A DNA stretch of 64,000 nt from Celeribacter naphthalenivorans (GTDB taxonomy: Bacteria; Pseudomonadota; Alphaproteobacteria; Rhodobacterales; Rhodobacteraceae): the NCBI RefSeq assembly GCF_020524585.1, contig NZ_JAIVLK010000001.1, positions 558,001 to 622,000 on the forward strand, given 5' to 3'. Shown piece by piece: positions 27,160 through 34,504 of the stretch. A program made the translations under genes and the position numbers. The notes below the pieces were generated by a model. The model did no database searches. It was not told the origin of the DNA and was given only the letters and a program-made list of their open reading frames with translations. Positions within the stretch are counted from its first letter, which is position 1. Each line of letters begins with the position of its first letter.

Positions 27160-27249
27160 GGAGGCTTGGCAGAGTGGTTGAATGCACCGGTCTTGAAAAC
27201 CGACGGGCGTGAAAGCGTCCCCAGGGTTCGAATCCCTGAGCCTCCGCCA
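27160..27249 (+). tRNA. tRNA-Ser (anticodon TGA)
   Basis: A 90-nt class II tRNA. The acceptor GGAGGCT pairs with AGCCTCC, followed by G and encoded CCA. Anticodon loop CTTGAAA gives TGA. There is a long variable arm, and the T loop is TTCGAAT. Confidence 0.96.
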
Positions 27250-27393
27250 GCGTCTCTTTTGCAAGGCAGTTAAGAGATCAACGACCACAGAGCCGATATG
27301 CCTGAGATCTTCTCTCGTCCTTCGAAGGTGGATTTGCTCCCTTTTTGAACCTGAAAAAGTGATACGGAAGCTTGAGGATTGGGGTGTAAGGAC

Positions 27394-27750
27394 TTACTTT
27401 CGCAAGGCTTTACCGGCTTGAAGTCCTTCGGAAAAGGCGATGGCGATGCGGGCGAAGAGATCGTCTTCGGGGGTGCAGGCCGCGCGTCTGTAGGCCTCTT
27501 CGGCGCGTTGATTTTCGAGCGTGGAGGCGCGTGTGCCTTGCGTGTTCAGCGCGATGATCACCAGTCCTGCGCCGACATAGACCAGACCGATCACCAGCGC
27601 CGCAAACTGCGCATCACGCAGGGTGCTGAGCATGATCCAGGCGGCGACGGTCAAAAAGCCGATGCCCACCGCCATGAGGATGCCCCCCGCAGAAACCCAG
27701 GCCGCACGACGTGCGCCCCGGGTCAACTGATGTTGCAATGCCGTCAGCAT
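27394..27750 (-). CDS. Phage-holin-family-like membrane protein
   Basis: A 118-residue protein with two transmembrane helices (AAWVSAGGILMAVGIGFLTVAAWIML and FAALVIGLVYVGAGLVIIALN) and a charged C-terminal tail. It resembles the small proteins annotated as phage holin family (Holin-X) that accompany DUF883 genes in alphaproteobacteria; no phage context is present. I chose 27750 because AAGGAG stands nine bases before this ATG; the frame extends to 27933. It is probably co-transcribed with the DUF883 gene and so under the stress sigma factor. Confidence 0.75.
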   Translation of the reverse strand: MLTALQHQLTRGARRAAWVSAGGILMAVGIGFLTVAAWIMLSTLRDAQFAALVIGLVYVGAGLVIIALNTQGTRASTLENQRAEEAYRRAACTPEDDLFARIAIAFSEGLQAGKALRK

Positions 27751-27763
27751 GAACAAACGCTCC

Positions 27764-28093
27764 TTACGAGCGGCGGCTGGCCAGAAGGCCGACCAGAAAC
27801 CCCACACCTGCGGCGATGCCAACGGAGGCGGCGGGGTTGGCGCGGACGGTTTTCTCCGCACCGGCATAGGCGTCACGCGCCTGCTTGCGGGCATATTCGG
27901 CGGTCTCGGCGCCTTTCTGTTTCGCAGATTCAAAGCTCTCTTCGGCGGCGGAGCCGAGCTGGGCTTTCTGCGCGCGACCGTAATCGCCCATCACTTTGGT
28001 GAGCTCGGCCACATCCGCTTTCAGCGTTTCGATTTGAGCCGAGAGATCAGCAGACGTTTGTTCGACGGCGCCATTGGTTTGAGCACGTGCCAT
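27764..28093 (-). CDS. DUF883 (ElaB/YqjD-like) family protein
   Basis: A 109-residue protein. It has a long amphipathic helix (LSAQIETLKADVAELTKVMGDYGRAQKAQL, then AEYARKQARDAYAGAEKTVRANP) and one C-terminal transmembrane segment (SVGIAAGVGFLVGLLASRRS), the ElaB/YqjD arrangement. The E. coli relatives are stationary-phase inner-membrane proteins that bind ribosomes. The start at 28093 is supported by AAGGAG upstream. A GGAAC-N17-CGTT motif lies 35-60 bases upstream on this strand. Confidence 0.85.
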   Translation of the reverse strand: MARAQTNGAVEQTSADLSAQIETLKADVAELTKVMGDYGRAQKAQLGSAAEESFESAKQKGAETAEYARKQARDAYAGAEKTVRANPAASVGIAAGVGFLVGLLASRRS

Positions 28094-28127
28094 GATCTTT
28101 CTCCTTTCGAATTTCAGTTGCCCCATC

Positions 28128-28153
28128 AACGCCTGAGCGCCGCGCAAAGTTCC
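28128..28153 (-). promoter_or_regulatory. EcfG-type promoter before DUF883 gene
   Basis: On the minus strand, GGAAC (plus 28149-28153), 17-bp spacer, CGTT (plus 28128-28131). This matches the known alphaproteobacterial EcfG consensus GGAAC-N16/17-CGTT exactly. The gene starts about 35 bases downstream. Confidence 0.85.
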
Positions 28154-28166
28154 GAAAAATATCTTT

Positions 28167-28192
28167 GGAACTTCGGGCCGGGGCGGGCCGTT
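28167..28192 (+). promoter_or_regulatory. EcfG-type promoter before DUF1328 gene
   Basis: GGAAC at 28167-28171, 17-bp spacer, CGTT at 28189-28192. It is back-to-back with the promoter at 28128-28153. The DUF1328 start lies 58 bases downstream. Confidence 0.85.
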
Positions 28193-28250
28193 ATCCTCTC
28201 AGACCGCGCTTGATGAGCGCATGTATGAAATCGCTAATAAGGAGGCTCCC

Positions 28251-28424
28251 ATGCTTGGTTGGGCACTTACTTTTCTTATCGTTGCGATTGTCGCCGGGGT
28301 TTTCGGTTTCGGTGGCATCGCGAGCGCTTCCGCCGGGATCGCGCAAATCCTGTTCTTCATCTTCATCGTCCTGTTTTTGCTGGCGATGGTCGCTCGTGCT
28401 GTTCGGGGTAAGCCGCCGGTTTAA
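28251..28424 (+). CDS. DUF1328 (YtjA-like) small membrane protein
   Basis: A 57-residue, almost wholly hydrophobic protein: [25 protein letters not shown], then a second helix and the short basic end VRGKPPV. This is the DUF1328/YtjA family, commonly stress-induced, with unknown function. GGAGG stands six bases before the ATG at 28251. The EcfG-type promoter upstream and the Dps gene 54 bp downstream suggest a two-gene stress operon. Confidence 0.9.
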   Translation: MLGWALTFLIVAIVAGVFGFGGIASASAGIAQILFFIFIVLFLLAMVARAVRGKPPV

Positions 28425-28478
28425 CACCGGCGCAGCCCCCAACATCACGCGAAAAATTTTATGAGAAAGGAGTACATT

Positions 28479-28976
28479 ATGAAGGATGGTCTCGACACCA
28501 CTCCCGAAGCCACCGACGTCAACACCGGGGTGAAATCCCCGAAAGCTGTCGCGGACGGGCTCTCGCAGGTTCTGACCGACACCTATACGCTTCTTCTAAA
28601 GACGCATATCTATCATTGGAACGTCGAAGGCCCGCTGTTCTACAGCGTCCACAATCTGACCGAAGAACAATATGGCGCGCTGTTCGAGGCGACCGACGAG
28701 TTGGCCGAACGCATTCGTGCGCTGGGGCAACTGGCGCCCATGTCCATCGGCGACATTCTGGCGGGCACCAAGGTGCAGGACACGCCGAAATCGCCGAGTG
28801 CCACAGAGATGGTGGCCGATCTGGCGCAGGACCACGAACAGCTGGCCTCCCAGATGCACAAGCTGATCAAATTGGCGGAAGAGCACGATGACGATGTCAC
28901 CGCCGATATGGCGACCGCGCGTGCGGCCTTTCATGAAAAGGCGGCTTGGATGCTTCGGGCGATTGCAAAGTCCTAA
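28479..28976 (+). CDS. dps: Dps family DNA-protection / ferritin-like protein
   Basis: A 165-residue Dps-like ferritin. The ferroxidase segment LLLKTHIYHWNVEGPLFYSVHNLTEEQYGALFEATDELAERIRALG carries the inter-subunit His and the Asp/Glu ligands. Dodecamers bind DNA and oxidise Fe2+ with H2O2. I chose 28479 because AAAGGAG stands six bases upstream; the ATG at 28461 is just before that site. It follows DUF1328 and is likely driven from the same EcfG-type promoter. A perfect 15-bp stem terminator follows. Confidence 0.93.
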   Translation: MKDGLDTTPEATDVNTGVKSPKAVADGLSQVLTDTYTLLLKTHIYHWNVEGPLFYSVHNLTEEQYGALFEATDELAERIRALGQLAPMSIGDILAGTKVQDTPKSPSATEMVADLAQDHEQLASQMHKLIKLAEEHDDDVTADMATARAAFHEKAAWMLRAIAKS

Positions 28977-28996
28977 TCTCTTGAAGATCTTAACAA

Positions 28997-29030
28997 AAAG
29001 CGCCCCGCCGATCTCTCGGCGGGGCGCTTT
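28997..29030. terminator. Bidirectional terminator between dps and phyR
   Basis: Perfect 15-bp arms (28997-29011 and 29016-29030), loop TCTC, GC-rich stem flanked by AAA and TTT, so it can serve both convergent genes. Confidence 0.85.
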
Positions 29031-29049
29031 ATTTGGTTTGATCTCAAGC

Positions 29050-29862
29050 TCAGGACACGAGCGTTTCCGTGCTGGCAAAGAACATCGCCTGCGACACGGC
29101 AGAGCGCACCTGATCTTCGCTGTAGGGTTTGGTGATCACGAAGGCCGGTTCCGGGCGGTCGCCGGTCAAAAGGCGCTCGGGGAAGGCAGTGATGAAGATC
29201 ACCGGCACATCGCCCGAGGCGCGCAGAATGTCGTTCACAGCGTCGATGCCAGACGAGCCATCGGCCAGTTGGATGTCCGAGAGGATCAGATCCGGCTGGG
29301 TCTCTTTCGCCAGTTTCACCGCTTCGCTGGCGATGCTGGCAACACCGGTGATCTGGTGCCCCATGTCGGCCACGATGCCTTGAAGATCGAGCGCGATGAT
29401 CGCCTCGTCTTCGATCACCATGACACGGCCATTGATGCTTTCGGTCATTTCATTTTGCGCAACGTTCAGAAGGTGCTCGACCTCATCGACATCGGTGCCC
29501 ATGATTTCGGCCACCTCGTCGAGGGTGAATTCCTCGATGGTGTGAAGCAGCAAAGCCTCGCGGGTGTTCGGCGTCAGGCGACGCAAATGCGCCTGGGCAC
29601 GCTTTGCGAGACCCGTCTCATCCTCGCCCGTCGGCGCGCCGGCACTGGCCCAGATCAGGTGGAAAGCATGGAACAAAGCCACTTTCGGGCTTTCTATCTC
29701 ATCAAAGACGGAGCGGTCGCTCAAAAGCGCCTCAAGAGTCGTCGCCGCATATTTGTCCCCGGTCTGTTGATCCCCGGTCAACGCCCGCGCGTAACGACGC
29801 AGGTAGGGCAGAAGGCTGGCCACAATGAGGGACAGTTTCTTCTCTGTCGGAGCTGTCGACAT
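29050..29862 (-). CDS. phyR: General stress response regulator PhyR
   Basis: A 270-residue PhyR. The N-terminal sigma-like domain (residues 1-140; LSLIVASLLPYLRRYARALTGDQQTGDKYA and TREALLLHTIEEFTLDEVAEIMG) mimics EcfG. The receiver domain (146-260; MVIEDEAIIALDLQGIV, LILSDIQLADGSSG with the phospho-acceptor Asp, FITAF, ITKPYSED) follows. When phosphorylated, PhyR binds NepR and frees EcfG. AAAGGACG lies upstream of the ATG at 29862. It is divergent from nepR-ecfG and shares with them a palindromic promoter. Confidence 0.97.
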   Translation of the reverse strand: MSTAPTEKKLSLIVASLLPYLRRYARALTGDQQTGDKYAATTLEALLSDRSVFDEIESPKVALFHAFHLIWASAGAPTGEDETGLAKRAQAHLRRLTPNTREALLLHTIEEFTLDEVAEIMGTDVDEVEHLLNVAQNEMTESINGRVMVIEDEAIIALDLQGIVADMGHQITGVASIASEAVKLAKETQPDLILSDIQLADGSSGIDAVNDILRASGDVPVIFITAFPERLLTGDRPEPAFVITKPYSEDQVRSAVSQAMFFASTETLVS

Positions 29863-29888
29863 ATATTTTCGTCCTTTTTTTCGATTTC

Positions 29889-29927
29889 TCGGGAACCAAA
29901 CGCGGCCGGAATGCGTTTGGTTCCCGA
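29889..29927. promoter_or_regulatory. Palindromic divergent EcfG promoter phyR / nepR-ecfG
   Basis: A 15-bp inverted repeat (29889-29903 and 29913-29927) with a 9-bp centre. It carries GGAAC (29892-29896), 17 bp, CGTT (29914-29917) on the plus strand. The mirror image on the minus strand has GGAAC at 29924-29920 and CGTT at 29902-29899. Both promoters occupy the same DNA. Confidence 0.88.
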
Positions 29928-29993
29928 AAACGGTATAAAATTTTCAGAAAGCCCACGGAAAATCCGGGAGATGGGCCTGAGATGGGAAAGATA

Positions 29994-30146
29994 ATGGCGC
30001 AACAGAAACCAAAACATAATCTCGATGAGCAGATCGAGATGAATTTGAAAAAAGTCTATCAGAAAACCCTCGACGAAGAGGTGCCTGACCGCTTCCTGGA
30101 ACTGCTTGAGCAGCTTAAGGAACAGGATGCGCGCAATGACCAGTAA
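29994..30146 (+). CDS. nepR: Anti-sigma factor NepR
   Basis: A 50-residue protein that reads MAQQKPKHNLDEQIEMNLKK and continues VYQKTLDEEVPDRFLELLEQL. This matches the NepR family, including the VPDRF-LLEQL core. NepR holds EcfG inactive and is sequestered by phosphorylated PhyR. It is short enough to be missed by length cut-offs. The start at 29994 has GGGAAAG upstream; an in-frame ATG at 29982 is an alternative. Its end overlaps ecfG by 11 bp, so the two are translationally coupled. Confidence 0.95.
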   Translation: MAQQKPKHNLDEQIEMNLKKVYQKTLDEEVPDRFLELLEQLKEQDARNDQ

Positions 30147-30732
30147 CGCAAGCCTGGCGCAAGACGCCCCGCCGCTCGATCCGCGCGAAGAGATCGTCAC
30201 GCATTTGCCTGCGATGCGGGCCTTTGCTCTCAGTCTGACGCGCAACCCGTCGCAGGCCGACGATCTGGTGCAGGACGCGGTGATCAAGGCGTGGAAAAAT
30301 CTCGCCTCTTTTCAGGTTGGCACGAACATGCGGGCCTGGCTGTTTACGATCCTGCGCAACACGTTTTATTCCGACCGTCGCAAAAGCAAACGCGAGGTGC
30401 AGGACACGGATGGCGCCTTTGCTGCCACTTTGGCGAACAAGCCGGACCATGACGGTCGCCTCGCCATGGCGGATTTCGAAGCGGCCTTTGTGCAGCTCAA
30501 ATCCGAACAGCGCGAGGCCCTGATGCTCGTGGGTGCCATGGGGTTTTCCTATGAAGAGGCCGCCGAGACCTGTGAAGTGGCGGTGGGCACGATCAAGAGC
30601 CGGGTCAACCGTGCGCGTCAGGCGCTGAGCGAGTTGATGAACCTCGAAGAGGGTGAGCCGCTGGAGCTGACCGATCAACAGACATTGGCGGTGATGAGCA
30701 CCAATATGCCGGGACGGGGGGATGCTGCGTGA
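30136..30732 (+). CDS. ecfG: ECF sigma factor EcfG (general stress response)
   Basis: A 198-residue ECF sigma factor of the EcfG group. Region 2 is LPAMRAFALSLTRNPSQADDLVQDAVIKAWKNLASFQVGTNMRAWLFTILRNTFYSDRRK. Region 4 is LKSEQREALMLVGAMGFSYEEAAETCEVAVGTIKSRVNRARQAL. A C-terminal tail LELTDQQTLAVMSTNMPGRGDAA follows. The start at 30136 lies inside the end of nepR. It recognises GGAAC-N16/17-CGTT promoters, several of which occur around this locus. Its stop overlaps the GTG of the kinase gene. Confidence 0.97.
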   Translation: MTSNASLAQDAPPLDPREEIVTHLPAMRAFALSLTRNPSQADDLVQDAVIKAWKNLASFQVGTNMRAWLFTILRNTFYSDRRKSKREVQDTDGAFAATLANKPDHDGRLAMADFEAAFVQLKSEQREALMLVGAMGFSYEEAAETCEVAVGTIKSRVNRARQALSELMNLEEGEPLELTDQQTLAVMSTNMPGRGDAA

Positions 30733-32480
30733 TCTGGCGCATTGTGCGTGCCCGCGTGGACGGGCTTGGCGTGCGTATTGCGGTTCTTCTGTCGATTGCG
30801 CTGTTTCCCATCGGCCTGATCGCTGTCTCCCTCACCCATCAATTCGCCAAAGCCGCGGATGAGCGCGCGCAGAGCAATCTGCTCGCGCTCACCGCGCAGG
30901 CGGCGGCGGGCGAAGAGGCTCTGATCCGCACGGGCTTTGGCACGGCGGAGGCGCTGGCCGCCGTCATGCCCTTTGTTGTCGCGGATGAAGCCGCCTGTGA
31001 CGGGGTGTTTTCGGGGTTCATTGAGAGCAATCCGTCATTTATCTTTGCAGGCTATATCAGTGCTGATGGGATTTTGGTCTGTGGGTCTGCGGAAACCGGG
31101 CAAGATTTCAAAAATCGCAGTGTTTACAAAAGTATGATCGAGGTGCCTGAGCTCAGAAGCGATCTCGTTCTGGACGGTCAGGTCAGTCACCGGCAAGTGA
31201 TCGTGCTCTCCGCGCCGGTCTTTAAGAATGGCCTGTTCGATGGCTATATCAGCGTCTCCCTGCCGCATGAGGACACCCGCATCAATCTCGAAAACGCGCC
31301 GGTCGACCGGCCTGTCGAACTGATCACCTTTAACGCAGAAGGCGAGGTTCTAAGTGCGTCTGGCGGGCTGGAAAACGTCGATGCGCGCTTGCCTGAGGGG
31401 CGTCCTCTGGCCCATCTCACCGGACAGTATCGCAGCTCTTTTTCGGGCGTGACCAATGATGGCGAGGAGCGTGTCTTTGCCGTGGTGCCGATCCTCAATG
31501 AAAAGGTCTACGCCATCGGGAGCTGGCCGCGCGAGCGCCTTTCGGTGGCGCCGGGCTTTGCGATTGCGACGCCGATGATCTTTCCCATCGCGATGTGGAT
31601 CACCAGCCTCGGCGTGGCTTATTTCGCGGTGCACCGCCTTGCGATCAAACACATACGTCACCTGAGCCGGGACATGCGCACCTTTGCGTCGACCCGACGC
31701 CACAATCCGCGCCGTAAGGACTTCGGACTGCCGCGCGAGCTGCGCGACATCGAAGGGGCGTGGCTTGATCTGGCGGAAACCGTGATCCGCGATGAGGCCG
31801 AACTTGAGGACACGATCCATGACAAATCGGTGCTCCTGAAAGAGGTGCATCATCGCGTCAAAAACAACCTGCAACTCATTGCTTCTATTGTGAATATGAA
31901 GGTCCGAAAGGCGAAGACGCCGGAGGCGCGCTTTGCGCTCAAAGAGGTGCAGGGCCGTGTGATGAGCATCGCCACCGTGCATCGCAGCCTCTATGAAACG
32001 ACCACAGAGGGCCGCGTGCGTGCCGATCAACTGTTGCGCAGCACGGTCGGCAAGCTGGTCGATGCGGGCGTCGGCAATGAGATCAAACTGGAGAACACCC
32101 AGAGCTACGAGCCGATCACGCTTTACCCGGATCAGGCCGTGCCCTTGTCGCTGTTGGCCACGGAGGCCACGACCAATGCCCTGAAATATGTGGGGCGGCC
32201 GAACGAAGGGTTGCCCTGTGTGGAGGTTAGCCTCACCCGGTTGGAACCTGAGATCGCCCGACTTTCCATTTCCAACAGCAAAGGCGCGCCGCTTTTGCCG
32301 CCGGAACAGATCAGTGGCACGGGGCTTGGCACCAGCCTGATTCAGGCTTTCGCACAGCAGCTCGGTGGTCAGCTCAAAGTCGAGGACGAAGAGGGCCGTT
32401 ACAGTGTTGTGATCGACTTCCCGATTGCCTCTTTCGATGAGGCCTCCGACGGCGGGTTCACGGAGGTGGAAGGCGACTGA
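30729..32480 (+). CDS. Membrane sensor histidine kinase (HisKA_2/HWE type), probable PhyK-like
   Basis: A 583-residue sensor kinase. TM1 at about residues 17-38, then a periplasmic sensor domain (about 40-280, CACHE/CHASE-like), TM2 at about 282-303, then a linker. The HisKA_2 segment LLKEVHHRVKNNLQLIASIVNMKVRK has the phospho-acceptor His. The ATPase domain contains SLLATEATTNALKY (N box) and SGTGLGTSLIQAFAQQLGG (G box). It starts at a GTG that overlaps the ecfG stop by 4 bp. Context suggests it phosphorylates PhyR. The ligand is unknown. Confidence 0.92.
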   Translation: MIWRIVRARVDGLGVRIAVLLSIALFPIGLIAVSLTHQFAKAADERAQSNLLALTAQAAAGEEALIRTGFGTAEALAAVMPFVVADEAACDGVFSGFIESNPSFIFAGYISADGILVCGSAETGQDFKNRSVYKSMIEVPELRSDLVLDGQVSHRQVIVLSAPVFKNGLFDGYISVSLPHEDTRINLENAPVDRPVELITFNAEGEVLSASGGLENVDARLPEGRPLAHLTGQYRSSFSGVTNDGEERVFAVVPILNEKVYAIGSWPRERLSVAPGFAIATPMIFPIAMWITSLGVAYFAVHRLAIKHIRHLSRDMRTFASTRRHNPRRKDFGLPRELRDIEGAWLDLAETVIRDEAELEDTIHDKSVLLKEVHHRVKNNLQLIASIVNMKVRKAKTPEARFALKEVQGRVMSIATVHRSLYETTTEGRVRADQLLRSTVGKLVDAGVGNEIKLENTQSYEPITLYPDQAVPLSLLATEATTNALKYVGRPNEGLPCVEVSLTRLEPEIARLSISNSKGAPLLPPEQISGTGLGTSLIQAFAQQLGGQLKVEDEEGRYSVVIDFPIASFDEASDGGFTEVEGD

Positions 32481-32513
32481 AGGGTCGCCTTTCCCCATTC
32501 TTTTCCAAATGTT

Positions 32514-33557
32514 TTAATCCATGAGAGGGGCCGACTGGCAGTGCTTAGACGGACCCAATCCGTCAAACACTGCCAGCCCCCAGACCAGAAGCGGAATGGC
32601 GATAAAGCCCCCCACAGGTCCCCAAAGCCAAAGCCAGAAACACAGCGACAGGAACACCAGAAGCGGATTGACCTGCATGTGGCGGCCCACGAGGGTCGGC
32701 GTGATGAACTGGCCCTCCAACATGTTGAGCGTGATAAATGTCGCGGCAGGCGCCAGAGACATTGCGCCGTCAAAAGCGATGGTCCCGGCGACAACCAAAG
32801 ACACGGCTACGGTCGCAGGGCCGATGTAGAGCAGAAAATTCATCACGGCGGCAATCGTTCCCCAAATCACCGGACCGGGCAGGCCAAGCGCCCAAAAAGC
32901 GCCGGCGACGATGGCGCCGAAACAGGTGTTGATCAGGGTGATCGTCAGGAAATAACGCGACACCCGCGCATCCGCGTCGCGCAAACAGGCGGCGGAGGGG
33001 CCTTCGGGATGCAGTTTGGTGAGCCACTCATACATCTCGTCGCGCGACAAAAGGATAAAGAACATGGCGGCCGCGAAAAGCAGGATCTGCGCGATCAGCG
33101 AGGGCGCGGCGAACAGAGCGTCGCCCAGCGACGGCAGATCGACAGTATCGCCTTCATCGCCGCCGCCATCGGGTGAGATTGTGTCCTGAACCTCTTTCGT
33201 CACATCGCTGATGCCACGAAACATGTCTTGCACCTGACTGATGGTCGCGCTCAATTCGTTTTTGATTTCAGGGATTTGAAGATAGGCGCGCTCGACCACG
33301 GGTTCGGCGATGAACACCAGAATGGCCAGAAGGCTCAGCACCGTGCCGAGGCTCAAAAGCGCACCGATCGCAGGCGGAAGGCCAAAGCGTTTCCAGAAGT
33401 TCGACAGCGGAGACAGCACCACCGCACAGACAAAGGCCAAGACAAAGGGCGCGAGCAGCGCATGAGCCAGATTAAGTGCCATCACCCCGGCAATCAGCGC
33501 CAGGACCACCAAGGCCCAAGTCGCTGTCTCCGGGCGTCCCCGTTCGGTTTGCATCAT
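32514..33557 (-). CDS. AI-2E family membrane transporter (PerM-like)
   Basis: A 347-residue protein with the AI-2E/PerM layout. N-terminal helices (TWALVVLALIAGVMALNLAHALLAPFVLAFVCAVVL) are followed by an amphipathic extracytoplasmic region (about 80-150) and a C-terminal bundle containing LPGPVIWGTIAAVMNFLLYIGPATV. Relatives export AI-2 or act as Na+/H+ antiporters; the substrate here is unknown. I chose 33557 (MMQTERGRPET) because AAGGAG lies six bases upstream and because an EcfG-type promoter ends at 33581, too close for the ATG at 33575. Confidence 0.88.
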   Translation of the reverse strand: MMQTERGRPETATWALVVLALIAGVMALNLAHALLAPFVLAFVCAVVLSPLSNFWKRFGLPPAIGALLSLGTVLSLLAILVFIAEPVVERAYLQIPEIKNELSATISQVQDMFRGISDVTKEVQDTISPDGGGDEGDTVDLPSLGDALFAAPSLIAQILLFAAAMFFILLSRDEMYEWLTKLHPEGPSAACLRDADARVSRYFLTITLINTCFGAIVAGAFWALGLPGPVIWGTIAAVMNFLLYIGPATVAVSLVVAGTIAFDGAMSLAPAATFITLNMLEGQFITPTLVGRHMQVNPLLVFLSLCFWLWLWGPVGGFIAIPLLVWGLAVFDGLGPSKHCQSAPLMD

Positions 33558-33580
33558 GCTGTTCTCCTTATTCATGAGGG

Positions 33581-33606
33581 AACGCTCAAGTCTCTGTTCC
33601 GGTTCC
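33581..33606 (-). promoter_or_regulatory. EcfG-type promoter before AI-2E family gene
   Basis: Minus strand GGAAC (plus 33602-33606), 17-bp spacer, CGTT (plus 33581-33584). It is an exact match to the EcfG consensus, 24 bp before the chosen start. Confidence 0.8.
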
Positions 33607-33671
33607 GGTCGCGGGGAATTTGAACCGCCTCAAAAGACAGTTTTTTTGCTTTATCATCGTGTCGTCGGATC

Positions 33672-33681
33672 TATCATGATA
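33672..33681. promoter_or_regulatory. Candidate GntR operator (TATCATGATA), regulator promoter
   Basis: A perfect 10-bp palindrome TATCATGATA 42 bp before the GntR regulator start, with a half-site TTTATCAT at about 33649-33656. The same core appears twice before the substrate-binding protein gene. Confidence 0.7.
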
Positions 33682-33722
33682 AATATCGGGACGCCCCAAT
33701 TCGCCAGATCGAGACCTCGCAG

Positions 33723-34502
33723 ATGACCACTCCCTCCGTGCCGCAAAATGGCACAGAAAACAGACCTCAGCCCCGTCGCTCGCGCCCTGTCAGGGTGGCC
33801 GAGGAGATCAAGGATTGGGTGGTGAAACGCGGTTTGCAGCCCGGCGATCGTCTGCCGGGCGAGGCGGAGTTGATCGCGCGTTTTGGCATGTCCAAGGGCA
33901 CGATCCGCGAGGCCATGCGGCTGTTGCAGGCGCAGGGGCTCATCGAGACCAAAACGGGGCCGGGCGGTGGCAGTTTCGTGGGCGAAGTGTCCCGCGACCG
34001 GGCCAGCGCGCTCTTGGCGAATTACTTCTATTTCCGCGATGTGACGGTGGCCGACATCTATCAGGTCCGCATCGCTTTGGAGCCGGAGCTCGTCGCCAGT
34101 CTTGCCGGGCGTTTGAGCCCTGAGCAACTGGCCGAGCTCGAAGAGATCATGCAAGACTACGCTGGTCCCGCCGCCGATGCCGAGGAAGAGCGCCGCCAAC
34201 ATGTCGCGTCTTTGCGATTTCACGCTCGCCTGTCGGACTTCGGCCAGAACGCGCTTTTGGGCTTTTTCATCGGCTTTATGGCCCAGATTTTGACCGATCT
34301 GACGGTCTATAAAAAGCTCTACGCGACGCCGAACGAAGACCTCTGGCGGCAAGGGCGTGATCACCAGCTTGGTCTCATTCGCGCGCTGAGAGACGGCGAC
34401 TCGGAGGCCGCGCGGCAGATCATGAAAAGCCACATGGAGATGGCGAAAACCCGGATGGAGGCGCAGGAGGCCGAGGTGATGAAAGGCTTTATCGCCGAGT
34501 AG
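33723..34502 (+). CDS. GntR family regulator, FCD (FadR-type) subfamily
   Basis: A 259-residue regulator. The winged-helix domain spans about residues 22-90 (VAEEIKDWVVKRGLQPGDRLPGEAELIARFGMSKGTIREAMRLLQAQGLIETKTGPGGGSFV). The C-terminal FCD helical ligand-binding domain (about 105-250) includes VRIALEPELVASLAGRL and metal-type His residues (FHARL, DHQLGLIRAL, SHMEM). It probably controls the adjacent peptide-type ABC transporter. TATCATGATA palindromes lie before this gene and before the binding-protein gene. Confidence 0.92.
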   Translation: MTTPSVPQNGTENRPQPRRSRPVRVAEEIKDWVVKRGLQPGDRLPGEAELIARFGMSKGTIREAMRLLQAQGLIETKTGPGGGSFVGEVSRDRASALLANYFYFRDVTVADIYQVRIALEPELVASLAGRLSPEQLAELEEIMQDYAGPAADAEEERRQHVASLRFHARLSDFGQNALLGFFIGFMAQILTDLTVYKKLYATPNEDLWRQGRDHQLGLIRALRDGDSEAARQIMKSHMEMAKTRMEAQEAEVMKGFIAE

Positions 34503-34504
34503 GG

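Noticed and set aside
27394-27750. Prophage remnant suggested by a holin-like gene
   Set aside because: No other phage genes are near; this family commonly accompanies DUF883 genes in chromosomal stress loci.
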